64,000 nt of DNA, taken from positions 186,001 to 250,000 of the forward strand of contig JAISGV010000003.1 in the NCBI GenBank assembly GCA_031262885.1, given 5' to 3'. The translations under genes were made by a program, and so were the position numbers. The first letter of the stretch is position 1. Each line of letters starts with the position of its first letter. The notes below the pieces were generated by a model. It was not told where the DNA came from and ran no database searches. It worked only from the letters and a program-made list of their open reading frames with translations. Below are positions 9,018 to 18,016 of the stretch, in pieces. The DNA is from Endomicrobium sp. (GTDB lineage: Bacteria > Elusimicrobiota > Endomicrobiia > Endomicrobiales > Endomicrobiaceae).

Positions 9018-9866
9018 ATGATAAACAATAATAATAATTTACTTATAGACTTAGCATTACAAGAAGATGGAGTTTATAATGATATTACTACAACATGGTT
9101 TGTTCCTGAATCTAAAAAAATAAGTGCTGTGTTAATATCAAATTCTTCAGGAATTCTTTGCGGAGTAGATTATGTTACAAGAATTTTTAATACATTAGAT
9201 TCTAAATGTGAGATTTCTTTTATTATTAATGATGGGGTAAAGATTAATAAAGGAGATGAAATTTTAAAGGTAATAGGTTCAAGATCATTATTATCTGGAG
9301 AAAGAGTTGCACTAAATATCTTGCAGTATATGTCTGGCATTGCAACACTAACAAATAGATTTATAGAAATTATAAATAATAATAATATTAAAGTGTATGA
9401 TACTAGAAAAATTTTACCTTTATATAGAAATATAGCTAAGTATGCAGTTAGATGTGGTGGCGGAGAAAATCACAGATTTGGATTAAATGATATGGTACTA
9501 ATAAAAGATAATCATTTGAAATTTATAGATGATTTATATAAAAAAGTAAATATGTTTAGAAAGAAATTCAAAGATGTTACAATAGAAATAGAATGTGAAA
9601 ATACAAACCAAGTAAAACAAGCTTTAAAAGCACAAGCAGATGTTATAATGCTTGATAATGTTGAATTTATAAAAACTAGTAACATGATAAATATTATAAG
9701 AAATCATTCATTAAAGAATTATAACCCTAAAATAGAAATTTCTGGGGGTGTTAATTTGGACAATGTAAAAAATATTTCTCAATTAGATATTGATAGAATT
9801 TCAATAGGTATGATAACTCATTCTGTAACAGCTTTAGATTTTACATTAGAAATTATAAAAACATAA
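9018..9866 (+). CDS. nadC: Nicotinate-nucleotide pyrophosphorylase (quinolinate phosphoribosyltransferase)
   Basis: Converts quinolinate and PRPP to nicotinate mononucleotide in de novo NAD synthesis. 282 residues, the usual length. LALQEDGVYNDITT near the N-terminus is the QPRTase N-domain signature. RVALNILQYMSGIAT and YDTRKILPLYRNIAKYAVRCGGG carry substrate-binding residues, HRFGLNDMVLIKDNH follows, and the end (EISGGVNLDNV, DRISIGMITHS) is canonical. It is followed 16 bp later by birA, a common gene pair. No nadA/nadB is seen in the window. Confidence 0.96.
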   Translation: MINNNNNLLIDLALQEDGVYNDITTTWFVPESKKISAVLISNSSGILCGVDYVTRIFNTLDSKCEISFIINDGVKINKGDEILKVIGSRSLLSGERVALNILQYMSGIATLTNRFIEIINNNNIKVYDTRKILPLYRNIAKYAVRCGGGENHRFGLNDMVLIKDNHLKFIDDLYKKVNMFRKKFKDVTIEIECENTNQVKQALKAQADVIMLDNVEFIKTSNMINIIRNHSLKNYNPKIEISGGVNLDNVKNISQLDIDRISIGMITHSVTALDFTLEIIKT

Positions 9867-9882
9867 ATTTTGGTTAATAATA

Positions 9883-10656
9883 ATGAATATTATAAATGTT
9901 CTTTTATTAAAAAGAAACATAAAAGAAGATTTTATTAGTCAATTATTAAATATATCTTCTAAAAACATATATAAAAGAATAAACAAACTTAGGAAATTTG
10001 GTTATTTAATACTATATGCCCCTAAAGAAGGGTACTCATTAGTAAGAAATATTGGGCCATTAAATAAATATGAAATAAAAGCTAGTATAAATGAGAATTT
10101 AGACATATGTAAAAAAATAAAATGCTATAAGAAAATAAATTCTACTCAAACTCTTACAAAAGAATTTGCAGAAAAAGGGTTTAAAGAAGGTTTAATTGTT
10201 TTTTCTGACATACAAACTAAAGGTTATGGAAGAAATAAGGACATGTGGGAATCTAATATTGGAGGTTTATGGTTTTCCATACTTCTTAGGCCTAAAATAC
10301 CTCCTAATGCAGTATATAAATTATTATTTTTATTCAGTAACGCTATAAAAAATATAGTTGAAGAAAATTATAATATTGATTGTGAAATGAAATGGCCAAA
10401 CGACATTTTAGTATATGGTAAAAAATTGGCAGGAACAATCATTGAAATGTCTGTGGATAGTAATAATATTTTAGAGTGGATTGTAATAGGAATTGGTATA
10501 AATGTGAATAATAATTTGTCTGAATATCTAGAAACAACGGCGATTTCTATAAAATCAATTCTTAAAAGAGAAATAAATATAACGAAATTTATTTCTCTTT
10601 TGTTAAAAAAGATAGATATTTTGTACAAAGATTTTATAAATGAAACTAAACAATAA
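9883..10656 (+). CDS. birA: Biotin-[acetyl-CoA-carboxylase] ligase BirA
   Basis: Attaches biotin to the AccB carrier protein. 257 residues. An N-terminal winged-helix-like region (about residues 8-60) suggests the bifunctional regulator type. The ligase domain shows FSDIQTKGYGRNKDMWES, GGLWFSILLRP, and the conserved KWPNDILVYGKKLAGTIIEM followed by VIGIGINVN. The likely substrate AccB is encoded at about 44.6-45.1 kb. It overlaps no neighbour and reads into ybaB after 13 bp. Whether it still regulates anything is unknown. Confidence 0.94.
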   Translation: MNIINVLLLKRNIKEDFISQLLNISSKNIYKRINKLRKFGYLILYAPKEGYSLVRNIGPLNKYEIKASINENLDICKKIKCYKKINSTQTLTKEFAEKGFKEGLIVFSDIQTKGYGRNKDMWESNIGGLWFSILLRPKIPPNAVYKLLFLFSNAIKNIVEENYNIDCEMKWPNDILVYGKKLAGTIIEMSVDSNNILEWIVIGIGINVNNNLSEYLETTAISIKSILKREINITKFISLLLKKIDILYKDFINETKQ

Positions 10657-10669
10657 AGGATTAATAAAA

Positions 10670-10963
10670 ATGGAATTATTTAAAATGGCTAAAGAAGCGT
10701 TTTCCATGAGAAGTAAAATGAATCAAATAGATAAAAAGTTAAAATCTAAAATTGTTAATGTAGAACATAAAGGAATAAAAATACAAGCAAATGCAAAAAA
10801 TGAATTCATAAGTTTTATTATATCAGAAGAATTACTTAAAGAGAAAAAAAATAAAATAGAAAAATGTATTATGTCAGCACTAGAAGAAATTAATAAAAAA
10901 GTACACAATGCTATGACTGAAGAAGCAAGAAATTTAAGTTTAGACATGAAAAAAATATTATAG
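10670..10963 (+). CDS. YbaB/EbfC family nucleoid-associated protein
   Basis: Small dimeric DNA-binding protein, about 97 residues. The family pattern is visible: a hydrophobic/charged N-terminal helix (MELFKMAKEAFSMRSKMNQI), a central beta-strand pair, and the C-terminal helix with MSALEEINKKVHNAMTEEAR. I start it at the ATG at 10670 rather than the upstream in-frame ATG at 10640, because the latter lies inside birA. It ends beside a 46-bp perfect palindrome shared with convergent glyA. The family is often found with recR/dnaX, which are not next to it here. Confidence 0.82.
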   Translation: MELFKMAKEAFSMRSKMNQIDKKLKSKIVNVEHKGIKIQANAKNEFISFIISEELLKEKKNKIEKCIMSALEEINKKVHNAMTEEARNLSLDMKKIL

Positions 10964-10968
10964 TTTTT

Positions 10969-11014
10969 TATTTACACTGAACTGAGTTATTAATAACTCA
11001 GTTCAGTGTAAATA
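10969..11014. terminator. 46-bp perfect palindrome between convergent ybaB and glyA
   Basis: A perfect inverted repeat centred at 10991/10992, with arms beginning TATTTACACTGAACTGAG. It starts 5 bp after the ybaB stop and covers the last codons and stop of glyA, so it forms a very strong hairpin in both transcripts. Neither side has a U-run after the hairpin, so it is not a textbook intrinsic terminator. A bidirectional 3'-end stabiliser or terminator is the best reading. Confidence 0.75.
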
Positions 11015-12252
11015 GGAAAAGTTTTACATAGTTTTAACATTTCTATTTTAACATCTTTAATTATATTTTCGTTATTTATATTATTTAAAACTTTTATTAT
11101 TGCTTTAGAAATTTTAATCATTTCTTTTTCTTTCATTCCTCTAGAAGTTACAGCTGCAGATCCTATTCTTATTCCAGATGTAACAGTTGGTTTTTCTGTA
11201 TCATAAGGTATTCCATTTTTATTTAATGTGATACCTGCTTGTTCTAAAACGTTTTGTGCCTGATTACCTTTCACATTTAAAGATCTTAAATCTACTAGGA
11301 ATAAGTGAGAATCAGTGCCTCCTGAGATTATCTTAACACCATCTTCTAACAAAACATCAGAAAGTTTTTTTGCGTTTATTAATACTTGTTTTTGATATAA
11401 TTTAAATTCTGATTTTAAAGCTTCACCTAAAGCAACACCCTTAGCGGCTATTACATGCATTAATGGTCCGCCTTGTTCTCCTGGAAACACAGACGAATCT
11501 ATTTTTTTAGCAAGGCTTTCATTATTGGTAAGGATCAATCCGCCTCTAGGTCCACGTAAAGTTTTATGTGTAGTTGTAGTAACAATATCTGCGAAATCTA
11601 TAGGAGAAGGGTATAATTTAGCGGCTATTAATCCTGCATAGTGAGCTATATCAGCTAGATGAAACGCATTTATTTTTTTTGCTATTTCATTGATTGCTTT
11701 CCAATTCCAAATTCTAGAATAAGCACTACCTCCACTAATTATTAATTTAGGTTTATGTTTTAAAGCTAATTCTTCAATTTCATTATAATTTATGAGACCA
11801 GTATTTTTACAAACTGTATAAGATATAACATTGAACCATTTACCAGAAATGTTATATGGACTGCCATGAGTCAAATGCCCTCCGTGAGATAAACTCAACC
11901 CTAATATAGTATCCCCTGGTTTTAATAAAGCTAATTGCACTGCCAAATTTGCCTGTGCACCAGAATGAGGCTGTACATTGGCATGATTTACACCAAAAAG
12001 TATTTTTGCTCTTTCTATTGTAATATTTTCAATCTCATCTACAAACTCACAGCCACCATAATACCTTCTTCCTGGATATCCTTCTGCATACTTATTTGTA
12101 AGGCAAGAACCTTGAGCCTCTAAAACGGCAGGAGAAGTTATATTTTCAGAAGCTATAAGTTCTATAGTGTTTTTTTGTCTATTTAACTCCTTTACTAAAA
12201 TTTTATAAATATCAATATCCTTTTTTTTCAATGTTTGCATCTGAATATGCAT
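10990..12252 (-). CDS. glyA: Serine hydroxymethyltransferase
   Basis: PLP enzyme interconverting serine and glycine and charging tetrahydrofolate with one-carbon units. 420 residues. [20 protein letters not shown] and [15 protein letters not shown] are the N-terminal signatures. The PLP-lysine motif is [14 protein letters not shown] near residue 230, followed by [17 protein letters not shown]. The RBS GGAG precedes the ATG. The C-terminal residues YTELSY are encoded inside the 46-bp palindrome, so that element is constrained as both protein and RNA. One-carbon units feed formylation (fmt is in this window). Confidence 0.97.
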   Translation of the reverse strand: MHIQMQTLKKKDIDIYKILVKELNRQKNTIELIASENITSPAVLEAQGSCLTNKYAEGYPGRRYYGGCEFVDEIENITIERAKILFGVNHANVQPHSGAQANLAVQLALLKPGDTILGLSLSHGGHLTHGSPYNISGKWFNVISYTVCKNTGLINYNEIEELALKHKPKLIISGGSAYSRIWNWKAINEIAKKINAFHLADIAHYAGLIAAKLYPSPIDFADIVTTTTHKTLRGPRGGLILTNNESLAKKIDSSVFPGEQGGPLMHVIAAKGVALGEALKSEFKLYQKQVLINAKKLSDVLLEDGVKIISGGTDSHLFLVDLRSLNVKGNQAQNVLEQAGITLNKNGIPYDTEKPTVTSGIRIGSAAVTSRGMKEKEMIKISKAIIKVLNNINNENIIKDVKIEMLKLCKTFPIYTELSY

Positions 12253-12268
12253 ATTTTATCTCCTTATA

Positions 12269-12901
12269 TTAAATATTTTTCAATATGTCTTTAATATTTA
12301 AGCATCCTTCTCGTATAACAACATATGGGAAATGGACTATATCTATAATCGTTGATTCAAATGAGAATTCACATTGTCCCCCATCAACTATAATGTCAAC
12401 TTCTTTTTCGAAGTATAATGTTTCTATAATATTTTTTGCACTACTTTTTTTTGATAAATTTACAGAAGTAGTAAAAATAGGCATTTGCAACTCTTTTAAT
12501 AATTTTAGCATAAATTGATTATTAGGAATTCTAACTCCTATACTATTTTTCCCACCTGATAATATTTTACCTATATTTGTAGTAGGAGCAATTAATGTTA
12601 ATTGGCCTGGCCAAAACTTCTCAGCTAGTTTTATACCAACATTTGAAAAATCAACAAATATACTTAAAATTGATATATTATATGACATTAAAATAAGCTG
12701 TTTATTAGGATTTCTTTTTTTAAGTATATAAACTTTTTTCTGAGCATTTAAATCAAACGCATTTACAGCAAATCCATATACTGTTTCTGTAGGGACAATT
12801 ACAACTCCTCCCCTAATTAAAACATTTGCTACTTTTTTATGTATCAAAGAATTGTTATGTTGAACTATCAAATGATAATGCCTTTTATGTATATTTCCCA
12901 T
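12269..12901 (-). CDS. tsaC: L-threonylcarbamoyladenylate synthase TsaC/Sua5 family
   Basis: Makes threonylcarbamoyl-AMP from threonine, bicarbonate and ATP for t6A tRNA modification. The YrdC-fold signatures are present: GGVVIVPTETVYGFAVNA, the KxR motif in ILKKRNPNKQLI, and the end SFESTIIDIV. About 210 residues if started at the ATG at 12901; in-frame upstream starts extend to 12931. The start overlaps the 3' end of argJ. It is the YrdC-only length, without the C-terminal Sua5 domain. It works with TsaD, whose 5' part is at the window start. Confidence 0.9.
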   Translation of the reverse strand: MGNIHKRHYHLIVQHNNSLIHKKVANVLIRGGVVIVPTETVYGFAVNAFDLNAQKKVYILKKRNPNKQLILMSYNISILSIFVDFSNVGIKLAEKFWPGQLTLIAPTTNIGKILSGGKNSIGVRIPNNQFMLKLLKELQMPIFTTSVNLSKKSSAKNIIETLYFEKEVDIIVDGGQCEFSFESTIIDIVHFPYVVIREGCLNIKDILKNI

Positions 12902-14090
12902 TAATATTAATATATTCATAGGAAAAATCACATGTATAGTATTTAGTAGATTTATTTCCTTCTTTTATATCTATTAAAATTTTAATTTCTTTTTCTAATA
13001 AAAAATCCTTTATAAGTTTATCAGAAAAATTTACAATATTTCCATTTTTAAACATTTTTATATTACCAATACTAATTTCTACTTTATTAATATCAAAGTA
13101 TACCCCTGCTCTACCTGCAGCCGCTATTATTCTACCCCAATTAGCATTCGAACCAAACATCGCTGTTTTAAAAAGCGGAGATGTAGCAACTGTAGAAGCT
13201 ACTAGTTTAGCTTCTTTATGTGTTTTGGCATTTTTGACTTCTATTTCTATGAATTTAGTGGCTCCTTCTCCATCATTAACTATAGATTTTGCTAGGTCTA
13301 ACGTAACCTCATTAAATGAGGTTACAAATTTATGCAATAGTGTACCAGATAACTCATTAGAATTACTTTGGCCATTAGCTAACGCTATAACTGTATCATT
13401 TGTAGATGTATCACCATCAACAGATATATTATTAAATGATTGATTTATTGAATCTTCTAAGATTTTTTGCAAAACACTAGATTCTAATTTTGCATCAGTT
13501 AAAATGAAAGAAAGCATAGTAGCGTGTAAAGTATTTGTCATATTTGGATGAATCATTCCTGCTCCTTTAACACATCCCCATATAGTTATATTTTTATTAT
13601 TTGGTAGTTTAATAATGCGTTCTGACTTTTTTATTACTTTATCAGTTGTCATTATTCCTAAGATAGCTGTATTTTCATTCTGTAATGATGTTCCGATACT
13701 AGTTTTTAAATTAGATACACTTTGCCAAAAGCTATCATCTTTTATGTTTAAATATTGTCCTATTATACCGGTAGATGCGCATAATATAGAATTTTCCGGT
13801 AAGTTAAATAATTTTTCCACAGTAAAACATATTTTTTCAGCATCTTCTATCCCTTTAACTCCAGTACATGCATTTGCACATCCAGAATTGGCTATAACAC
13901 CAAAAAAATTTTTATTATTTTTTAACTTATTAATATTTACTAAGATAGGAGCAGCTTTTACAATATTTTTTGTAAAAACAATTGCTGTACTAGCTGAAAC
14001 ATCAGAAATAAAAAGGGACAAATCAATTTTGTCATTATTTTTACATATGTTACTTTTAATTCCTCCTACTCTAAATCCTAGTGGCAGCAT
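12885..14090 (-). CDS. argJ: Glutamate N-acetyltransferase / amino-acid acetyltransferase ArgJ
   Basis: Ornithine acetyltransferase of the arginine pathway; recycles the acetyl group from N-acetylornithine to glutamate. 401 residues. It autocleaves before a conserved threonine, visible in VDGDTSTNDTVIALANG. KGAGMIHPNMTNTLHATMLSF (middle) and MFGSNANWGRIIAAAGRAGV (C-terminal) are family hallmarks. The start follows a strong RBS (AAGGAGG) 11 bp upstream. It lies directly downstream of argC, so these two form an arg operon fragment. Other arg genes are not seen in this window. Confidence 0.97.
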   Translation of the reverse strand: MLPLGFRVGGIKSNICKNNDKIDLSLFISDVSASTAIVFTKNIVKAAPILVNINKLKNNKNFFGVIANSGCANACTGVKGIEDAEKICFTVEKLFNLPENSILCASTGIIGQYLNIKDDSFWQSVSNLKTSIGTSLQNENTAILGIMTTDKVIKKSERIIKLPNNKNITIWGCVKGAGMIHPNMTNTLHATMLSFILTDAKLESSVLQKILEDSINQSFNNISVDGDTSTNDTVIALANGQSNSNELSGTLLHKFVTSFNEVTLDLAKSIVNDGEGATKFIEIEVKNAKTHKEAKLVASTVATSPLFKTAMFGSNANWGRIIAAAGRAGVYFDINKVEISIGNIKMFKNGNIVNFSDKLIKDFLLEKEIKILIDIKEGNKSTKYYTCDFSYEYININGKYT

Positions 14091-14111
14091 TATAACAAAT
14101 ACCTCCTTATA

Positions 14112-15137
14112 TTATACTAAGCCTATATATTCTTCCAGACCAAACATAATGTTCATATTTTGAACAGCTTGACCTGAAGCTCCTTTTACAAGGTTATCAA
14201 TTATAGATACTATTATTAATTTATTTGTTCTTTTATCAACTTTTATACCTAACTCACAAAAATTAGTATGTAATACATCTTTTACATTTGGTAAAATGGG
14301 ATTTTCAAAAATTTTTATAAAAAAGTTTTTTTTATAAAAATTTTTATATATATCTATAATGCTAGATTCTTCTATCCTTTTTTTCATATCAAAATAAATA
14401 GTTGATAACATTCCTCTTTCCATAGGTATAATATGTGGAGAAAAACTTAATACGATATTATTTATTCCTGATATGATTTCTAATTCTTGTTCTATTTCTG
14501 GAATATGCCTATGCTGACCAGCTAATTTATAAGCTTTAAAATTAGGATGTTCGTTGTCATAATATTCTTCTGCATTTTTTCTTCCAGCGCCAGATATCCC
14601 ACTTTTAGAATCTATAATAATATTCGATAAATCTATCAAATTATTTATTATAGCAGGAATACATCCTAATATAACACTAGTAGGATAGCACCCAGGGTTT
14701 GCTATTAATGAAGTTTTTTTAATATCTTCATAATTTAATTCTGGTAGTCCATAAACGGCTTTACTTATGTAAGATTTACTTGTATGCGGTGTATTATACC
14801 ACTGTTCATACTTTATAGGATTTGTTAATCTATAATCTGCAGATAAATCTATTACTTTAATACCTTTATCTAAAATATCAGGCACTATATTTAAAGCTAC
14901 TCCATGAGGTAATGCTAAAAAAACAACATCACTTTTTTCTGTAATATTCTTAATATTAAACTTTTCTACAACTAAATTAGTACTTTTGATATTTGGATAA
15001 ATAATTTCAAGTTTTTTACCTACAGAACTTTTTCTGCCATATAATCCTGTTATTTCAACTTTTGGATGAACTGAAAGTATTTTTATAAGTTCTTCTCCTG
15101 TATATCCTGTAACTCCTACAATACCAACTTTTATCAT
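14112..15137 (-). CDS. argC: N-acetyl-gamma-glutamyl-phosphate reductase
   Basis: NADPH-dependent reduction of N-acetylglutamyl phosphate to the semialdehyde in arginine/ornithine synthesis. 341 residues. The N-terminal nucleotide-binding motif is [15 protein letters not shown]. The catalytic cysteine is in [15 protein letters not shown] near residue 148, and [15 protein letters not shown] with [11 protein letters not shown] follow. It sits 21 bp upstream of argJ and just downstream of rsmI. Retained arginine-pathway genes in a shrinking genome suggest that the organism supplies amino acids itself or to a host; that is inference. Confidence 0.97.
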   Translation of the reverse strand: MIKVGIVGVTGYTGEELIKILSVHPKVEITGLYGRKSSVGKKLEIIYPNIKSTNLVVEKFNIKNITEKSDVVFLALPHGVALNIVPDILDKGIKVIDLSADYRLTNPIKYEQWYNTPHTSKSYISKAVYGLPELNYEDIKKTSLIANPGCYPTSVILGCIPAIINNLIDLSNIIIDSKSGISGAGRKNAEEYYDNEHPNFKAYKLAGQHRHIPEIEQELEIISGINNIVLSFSPHIIPMERGMLSTIYFDMKKRIEESSIIDIYKNFYKKNFFIKIFENPILPNVKDVLHTNFCELGIKVDKRTNKLIIVSIIDNLVKGASGQAVQNMNIMFGLEEYIGLV

Positions 15138-15155
15138 CTTTATACCTCATGTTTT

Positions 15156-15839
15156 TTATTCATTTTGTTTTGGATATATTAAAACAACAAATTCTCCAAA
15201 TAGCTCTTTATTACGAATTATTTCTAAAATTTCTGAAATAGACCCTCTTATAAATTCTTCAAATTTTTTAGTCATTTCTCTAGCTAAGCAAATCTTACTT
15301 TTTCCTCCGAATACTTCCAAACAAATTTCAATGGTTTTTATAAGTCTATAAGGAGATTCAAAAAAAATAATAGTTTTATTTAATTTTGAAAAATTAAATA
15401 ATGTTTTCTTAATTTTATTGTGTTGTTTTTTCATAAATCCACAAAATATAAAATTATTTGTAGGAAAACCTGAAGCGACAAGAGCTGTTATTACAGCAGT
15501 TGCACCTGGTAAAACCTCAAATTTCATATCTGTTTTTATTAATCTATTAATTAATATGTAACCAGGGTCTAAAACCCCTGGCATTCCTGCATCTACAATA
15601 AATGCAATATTATTCCCTTTACTCAACTTATCAATAATATAATCTACTTTATGATGTTCATTATAGGAATGCAAACTAAATAAACGGGTTGAAATTCCAA
15701 AATGAGATAAAAGCTTTAAACTTCTACGAGTATCTTCACAAGCAATTAAATCACATTCTTTTAATATTCTTAAAGATCTTAAAGTCACATCTTCAAGGTT
15801 ACCTATTGGAGTAGGAATAATATATAATATACCACTCAC
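15156..15839 (-). CDS. rsmI: 16S rRNA 2'-O-ribose C1402 methyltransferase RsmI
   Basis: SAM-dependent methyltransferase, tetrapyrrole-methylase fold, acting on C1402 in the ribosomal decoding centre. 227 residues, shorter than the ~280 of longer forms because the C-terminal helical domain is absent. Motifs: GILYIIPTPIGNLEDVTLR at the start, ACEDTRRSLKLLSHFGI, and VDAGMPGVLDPGYILI, then the LPGATAVITALVASGFP loop. It is the first gene of the minus-strand arginine block and is divergent from nth. Confidence 0.94.
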   Translation of the reverse strand: MSGILYIIPTPIGNLEDVTLRSLRILKECDLIACEDTRRSLKLLSHFGISTRLFSLHSYNEHHKVDYIIDKLSKGNNIAFIVDAGMPGVLDPGYILINRLIKTDMKFEVLPGATAVITALVASGFPTNNFIFCGFMKKQHNKIKKTLFNFSKLNKTIIFFESPYRLIKTIEICLEVFGGKSKICLAREMTKKFEEFIRGSISEILEIIRNKELFGEFVVLIYPKQNE

Positions 15840-15964
15840 AAAATTATTTTTCCTAAATATAAACTTATTTTATTGCATGTTGCTAAATAACTTAATAGCT
15901 GATAACAAATAATTATACTTTACTAATTTATATACAATAAATCAATCATAGGAGCGTATTAAAA

Positions 15965-16624
15965 ATGATTTTTTTTTATAATAAAAAAAAATATGTCTTG
16001 AAGATAATGAAAGTCTTAGAAAGAAATTATGGTAATGTAAAATGTGATTTAGATTTTTCTAATCCATTTGAACTTTTAGTAGCAGTAATTTTATCTGCTA
16101 GATGTAAAGATAAAACAGTAAATATGATTACAAAAAAATTATTTGTTAAATATAAAAATATAATTGATTTTGCTAACTTAAATGTGTTAGAACTAGAAAA
16201 TTATATAAAGCCTGTAGGTTTTTTTAAAAAGAAATCTAGAAGTATAATAGAATCATCAAATATAATACTTAATAAGTATAATGGAAAAGTACCAAGAACA
16301 ATGAATGACCTTCTTAAATTACCAGGGGTAGCAAGAAAAACAGCAAATGTGGTTCTTGCTAATGCTTTTAATTTAAGTTATGGCATAGCAATTGATACAC
16401 ATGTAAAAAGAATTTCGAACATATTAAACCTTACAAAAAATACTTCTGCATTTAAAATAGAAAATGATTTAATGAATTTATTACCTAAACATTATTGGAT
16501 TAAATTTCCATTATTATTACAAAAATTAGGAAAAGAAAATTGCAAGGCTAAACATCCAATTCACAATTTATGTCCTATCTCTTCAATATGCCCACAAAAA
16601 TTACGTTTTACTTTTAATCTTTAA
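15965..16624 (+). CDS. nth: Endonuclease III (DNA glycosylase/AP lyase)
   Basis: Base-excision repair enzyme removing oxidised pyrimidines. 219 residues. The helix-hairpin-helix LPGVARKTANVVLANAF holds the catalytic lysine, and the catalytic aspartate is in IAIDTHVKRIS. The C-terminal iron-sulphur loop is unusual: it reads Cys-x6-His-x2-Cys-x5-Cys instead of the usual four cysteines (CKAKHPIHNLCPISSIC). RBS AGGAG lies upstream of the ATG. It is followed by tRNA-Met on the same strand. Confidence 0.94.
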   Translation: MIFFYNKKKYVLKIMKVLERNYGNVKCDLDFSNPFELLVAVILSARCKDKTVNMITKKLFVKYKNIIDFANLNVLELENYIKPVGFFKKKSRSIIESSNIILNKYNGKVPRTMNDLLKLPGVARKTANVVLANAFNLSYGIAIDTHVKRISNILNLTKNTSAFKIENDLMNLLPKHYWIKFPLLLQKLGKENCKAKHPIHNLCPISSICPQKLRFTFNL

Positions 16625-16660
16625 TATGATAATATATAGAATTATCTTTTTGTTTTTTTT

Positions 16661-16732
16661 GGCGGTGTAGCTCAGAGGAAGAGCAAAGGATTCATAAGCC
16701 TTTGGTCGTAGGTTCAATTCCTACCACCGCCA
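16661..16732 (+). tRNA. tRNA-Met (elongator type, anticodon CAT)
   Basis: 72-nt cloverleaf. Acceptor GGCGGTG pairs with CACCGCC, the D-stem is GCTC/GAGC, and the T-arm is GTAGG-TTCAATT-CCTAC. The anticodon loop TTCATAA gives CAT. A G1-C72 pair argues against the initiator. The anticodon stem shows a possible A31-G39 mismatch. The other CAT tRNA in the window (62.5 kb) has the Ile2 pattern, so this one is assigned to Met by elimination. No CCA is encoded. Confidence 0.88.
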
Positions 16733-16753
16733 AGTAACAAACATAATATTTAA

Positions 16754-18016
16754 TTATCTAATCTTTTTTATAGTGGCATTTAATTTTTCTAATTTTTTTT
16801 CTATTGTATCATATCCTCTATATATGTGTTCTATTTTGGATATTATAGTTTCTCCTTCTGCAGCTAATCCTGCTAAAATTAACGCTGCTCCTGCTCTTAA
16901 ATCAGATACAGAAACAGACGTTCCTAAGAATTTTTTTACACCCTTTATATATACAGTGTTACCTTTTGTTAAAATATTCGCACCAAATCTTCTAAGCGCT
17001 GAAACATGTAAAAATCTATTCTCAAAAATTTTTTCTTCTATACGAGTATTCCCATTTAATAAACACATCAAAACCATCCATTGAGCTTGAATATCAGTTG
17101 GAAAACCAGGATATACGTTTGTTGTAATATTTTGAGGAATTAGATTTTTAATCCATTTTACATGAATAGTATTTTCATATTCTTTAATATGTAATCCACT
17201 TTTTCTTAATTTATTATTAATAACTCTCAAATGCTTAGGAATAGTTTCTTTAATTACAATTTCCCCTTTAGTAATGGCTGCAGCTAATATGTATGTAGCT
17301 GCTTCTACTCTATCTGGTATGATTTTATGACAAAATCCGCGAAGTTTACTGACGCCTACTATATGAATTTTTTTAGTACCAGCTCCAATTATTCTAGCTC
17401 CCATTTTATTTAGAACAGTTATTAAATCTACAATTTCTGGTTCACAAGCTGCGTTATTTATTGTAGTATTGCCTTTTGCCAATACTGACGCTAACAATAT
17501 ATTTTCAGTTGTTCCTACGCTTGGAAATCTTAAATTAATATTTGTTCCTAATAACTCTTTTTCAGCATAAATTTTTATAAAGTTTCTATCTATATTTAAT
17601 ATTTTTACACCTAGAGAAGTAAACGCCTTTAAATGCATATCTATAGGTCTTGCTCCAATAGCGCATCCTCCAGGAAAAGAAATTTTAATTTTTCTAATTC
17701 TAGCTAATAGTGGACCTACAGCTAAAATACTCGCTCTCATTTTTTGCACTAATTCATAAGGTAATGTATATTTATATTTGTTAGAAATGTAAGTTTTCAC
17801 TATATTTCCATATTTAATAGTTTTTTTCCCGATAAAGTTTAAAAGTGAAATAGCTATTTCTACATCAATGAGTGAAGGAACATTGGTTATTGTTGTAGGT
17901 TCATCTGTTAATAAAGTAGCGAACAATATAGGTAAAACAGAATTTTTTGCTCCAGATATTGTAATTTCTCCTGTTAATTTTTTACCGCCTTTTATTATTA
18001 TTCTATCCATATTCAT
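16754..18016 (-). CDS. murA: UDP-N-acetylglucosamine 1-carboxyvinyltransferase MurA
   Basis: First committed step of peptidoglycan synthesis: transfer of enolpyruvate from PEP to UDP-GlcNAc. 420 residues. The catalytic cysteine (the fosfomycin target) is in PGGCAIGARPIDMHL near residue 115. GGKKLTGEITISGAKNSVLP at the N-terminus and FPTDIQAQWMVLMCLLNG later are canonical. The gene ends a minus-strand operon-like run starting around prfA/rpmE. It overlaps prmC by 4 bp. Confidence 0.97.
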   Translation of the reverse strand: MNMDRIIIKGGKKLTGEITISGAKNSVLPILFATLLTDEPTTITNVPSLIDVEIAISLLNFIGKKTIKYGNIVKTYISNKYKYTLPYELVQKMRASILAVGPLLARIRKIKISFPGGCAIGARPIDMHLKAFTSLGVKILNIDRNFIKIYAEKELLGTNINLRFPSVGTTENILLASVLAKGNTTINNAACEPEIVDLITVLNKMGARIIGAGTKKIHIVGVSKLRGFCHKIIPDRVEAATYILAAAITKGEIVIKETIPKHLRVINNKLRKSGLHIKEYENTIHVKWIKNLIPQNITTNVYPGFPTDIQAQWMVLMCLLNGNTRIEEKIFENRFLHVSALRRFGANILTKGNTVYIKGVKKFLGTSVSVSDLRAGAALILAGLAAEGETIISKIEHIYRGYDTIEKKLEKLNATIKKIR

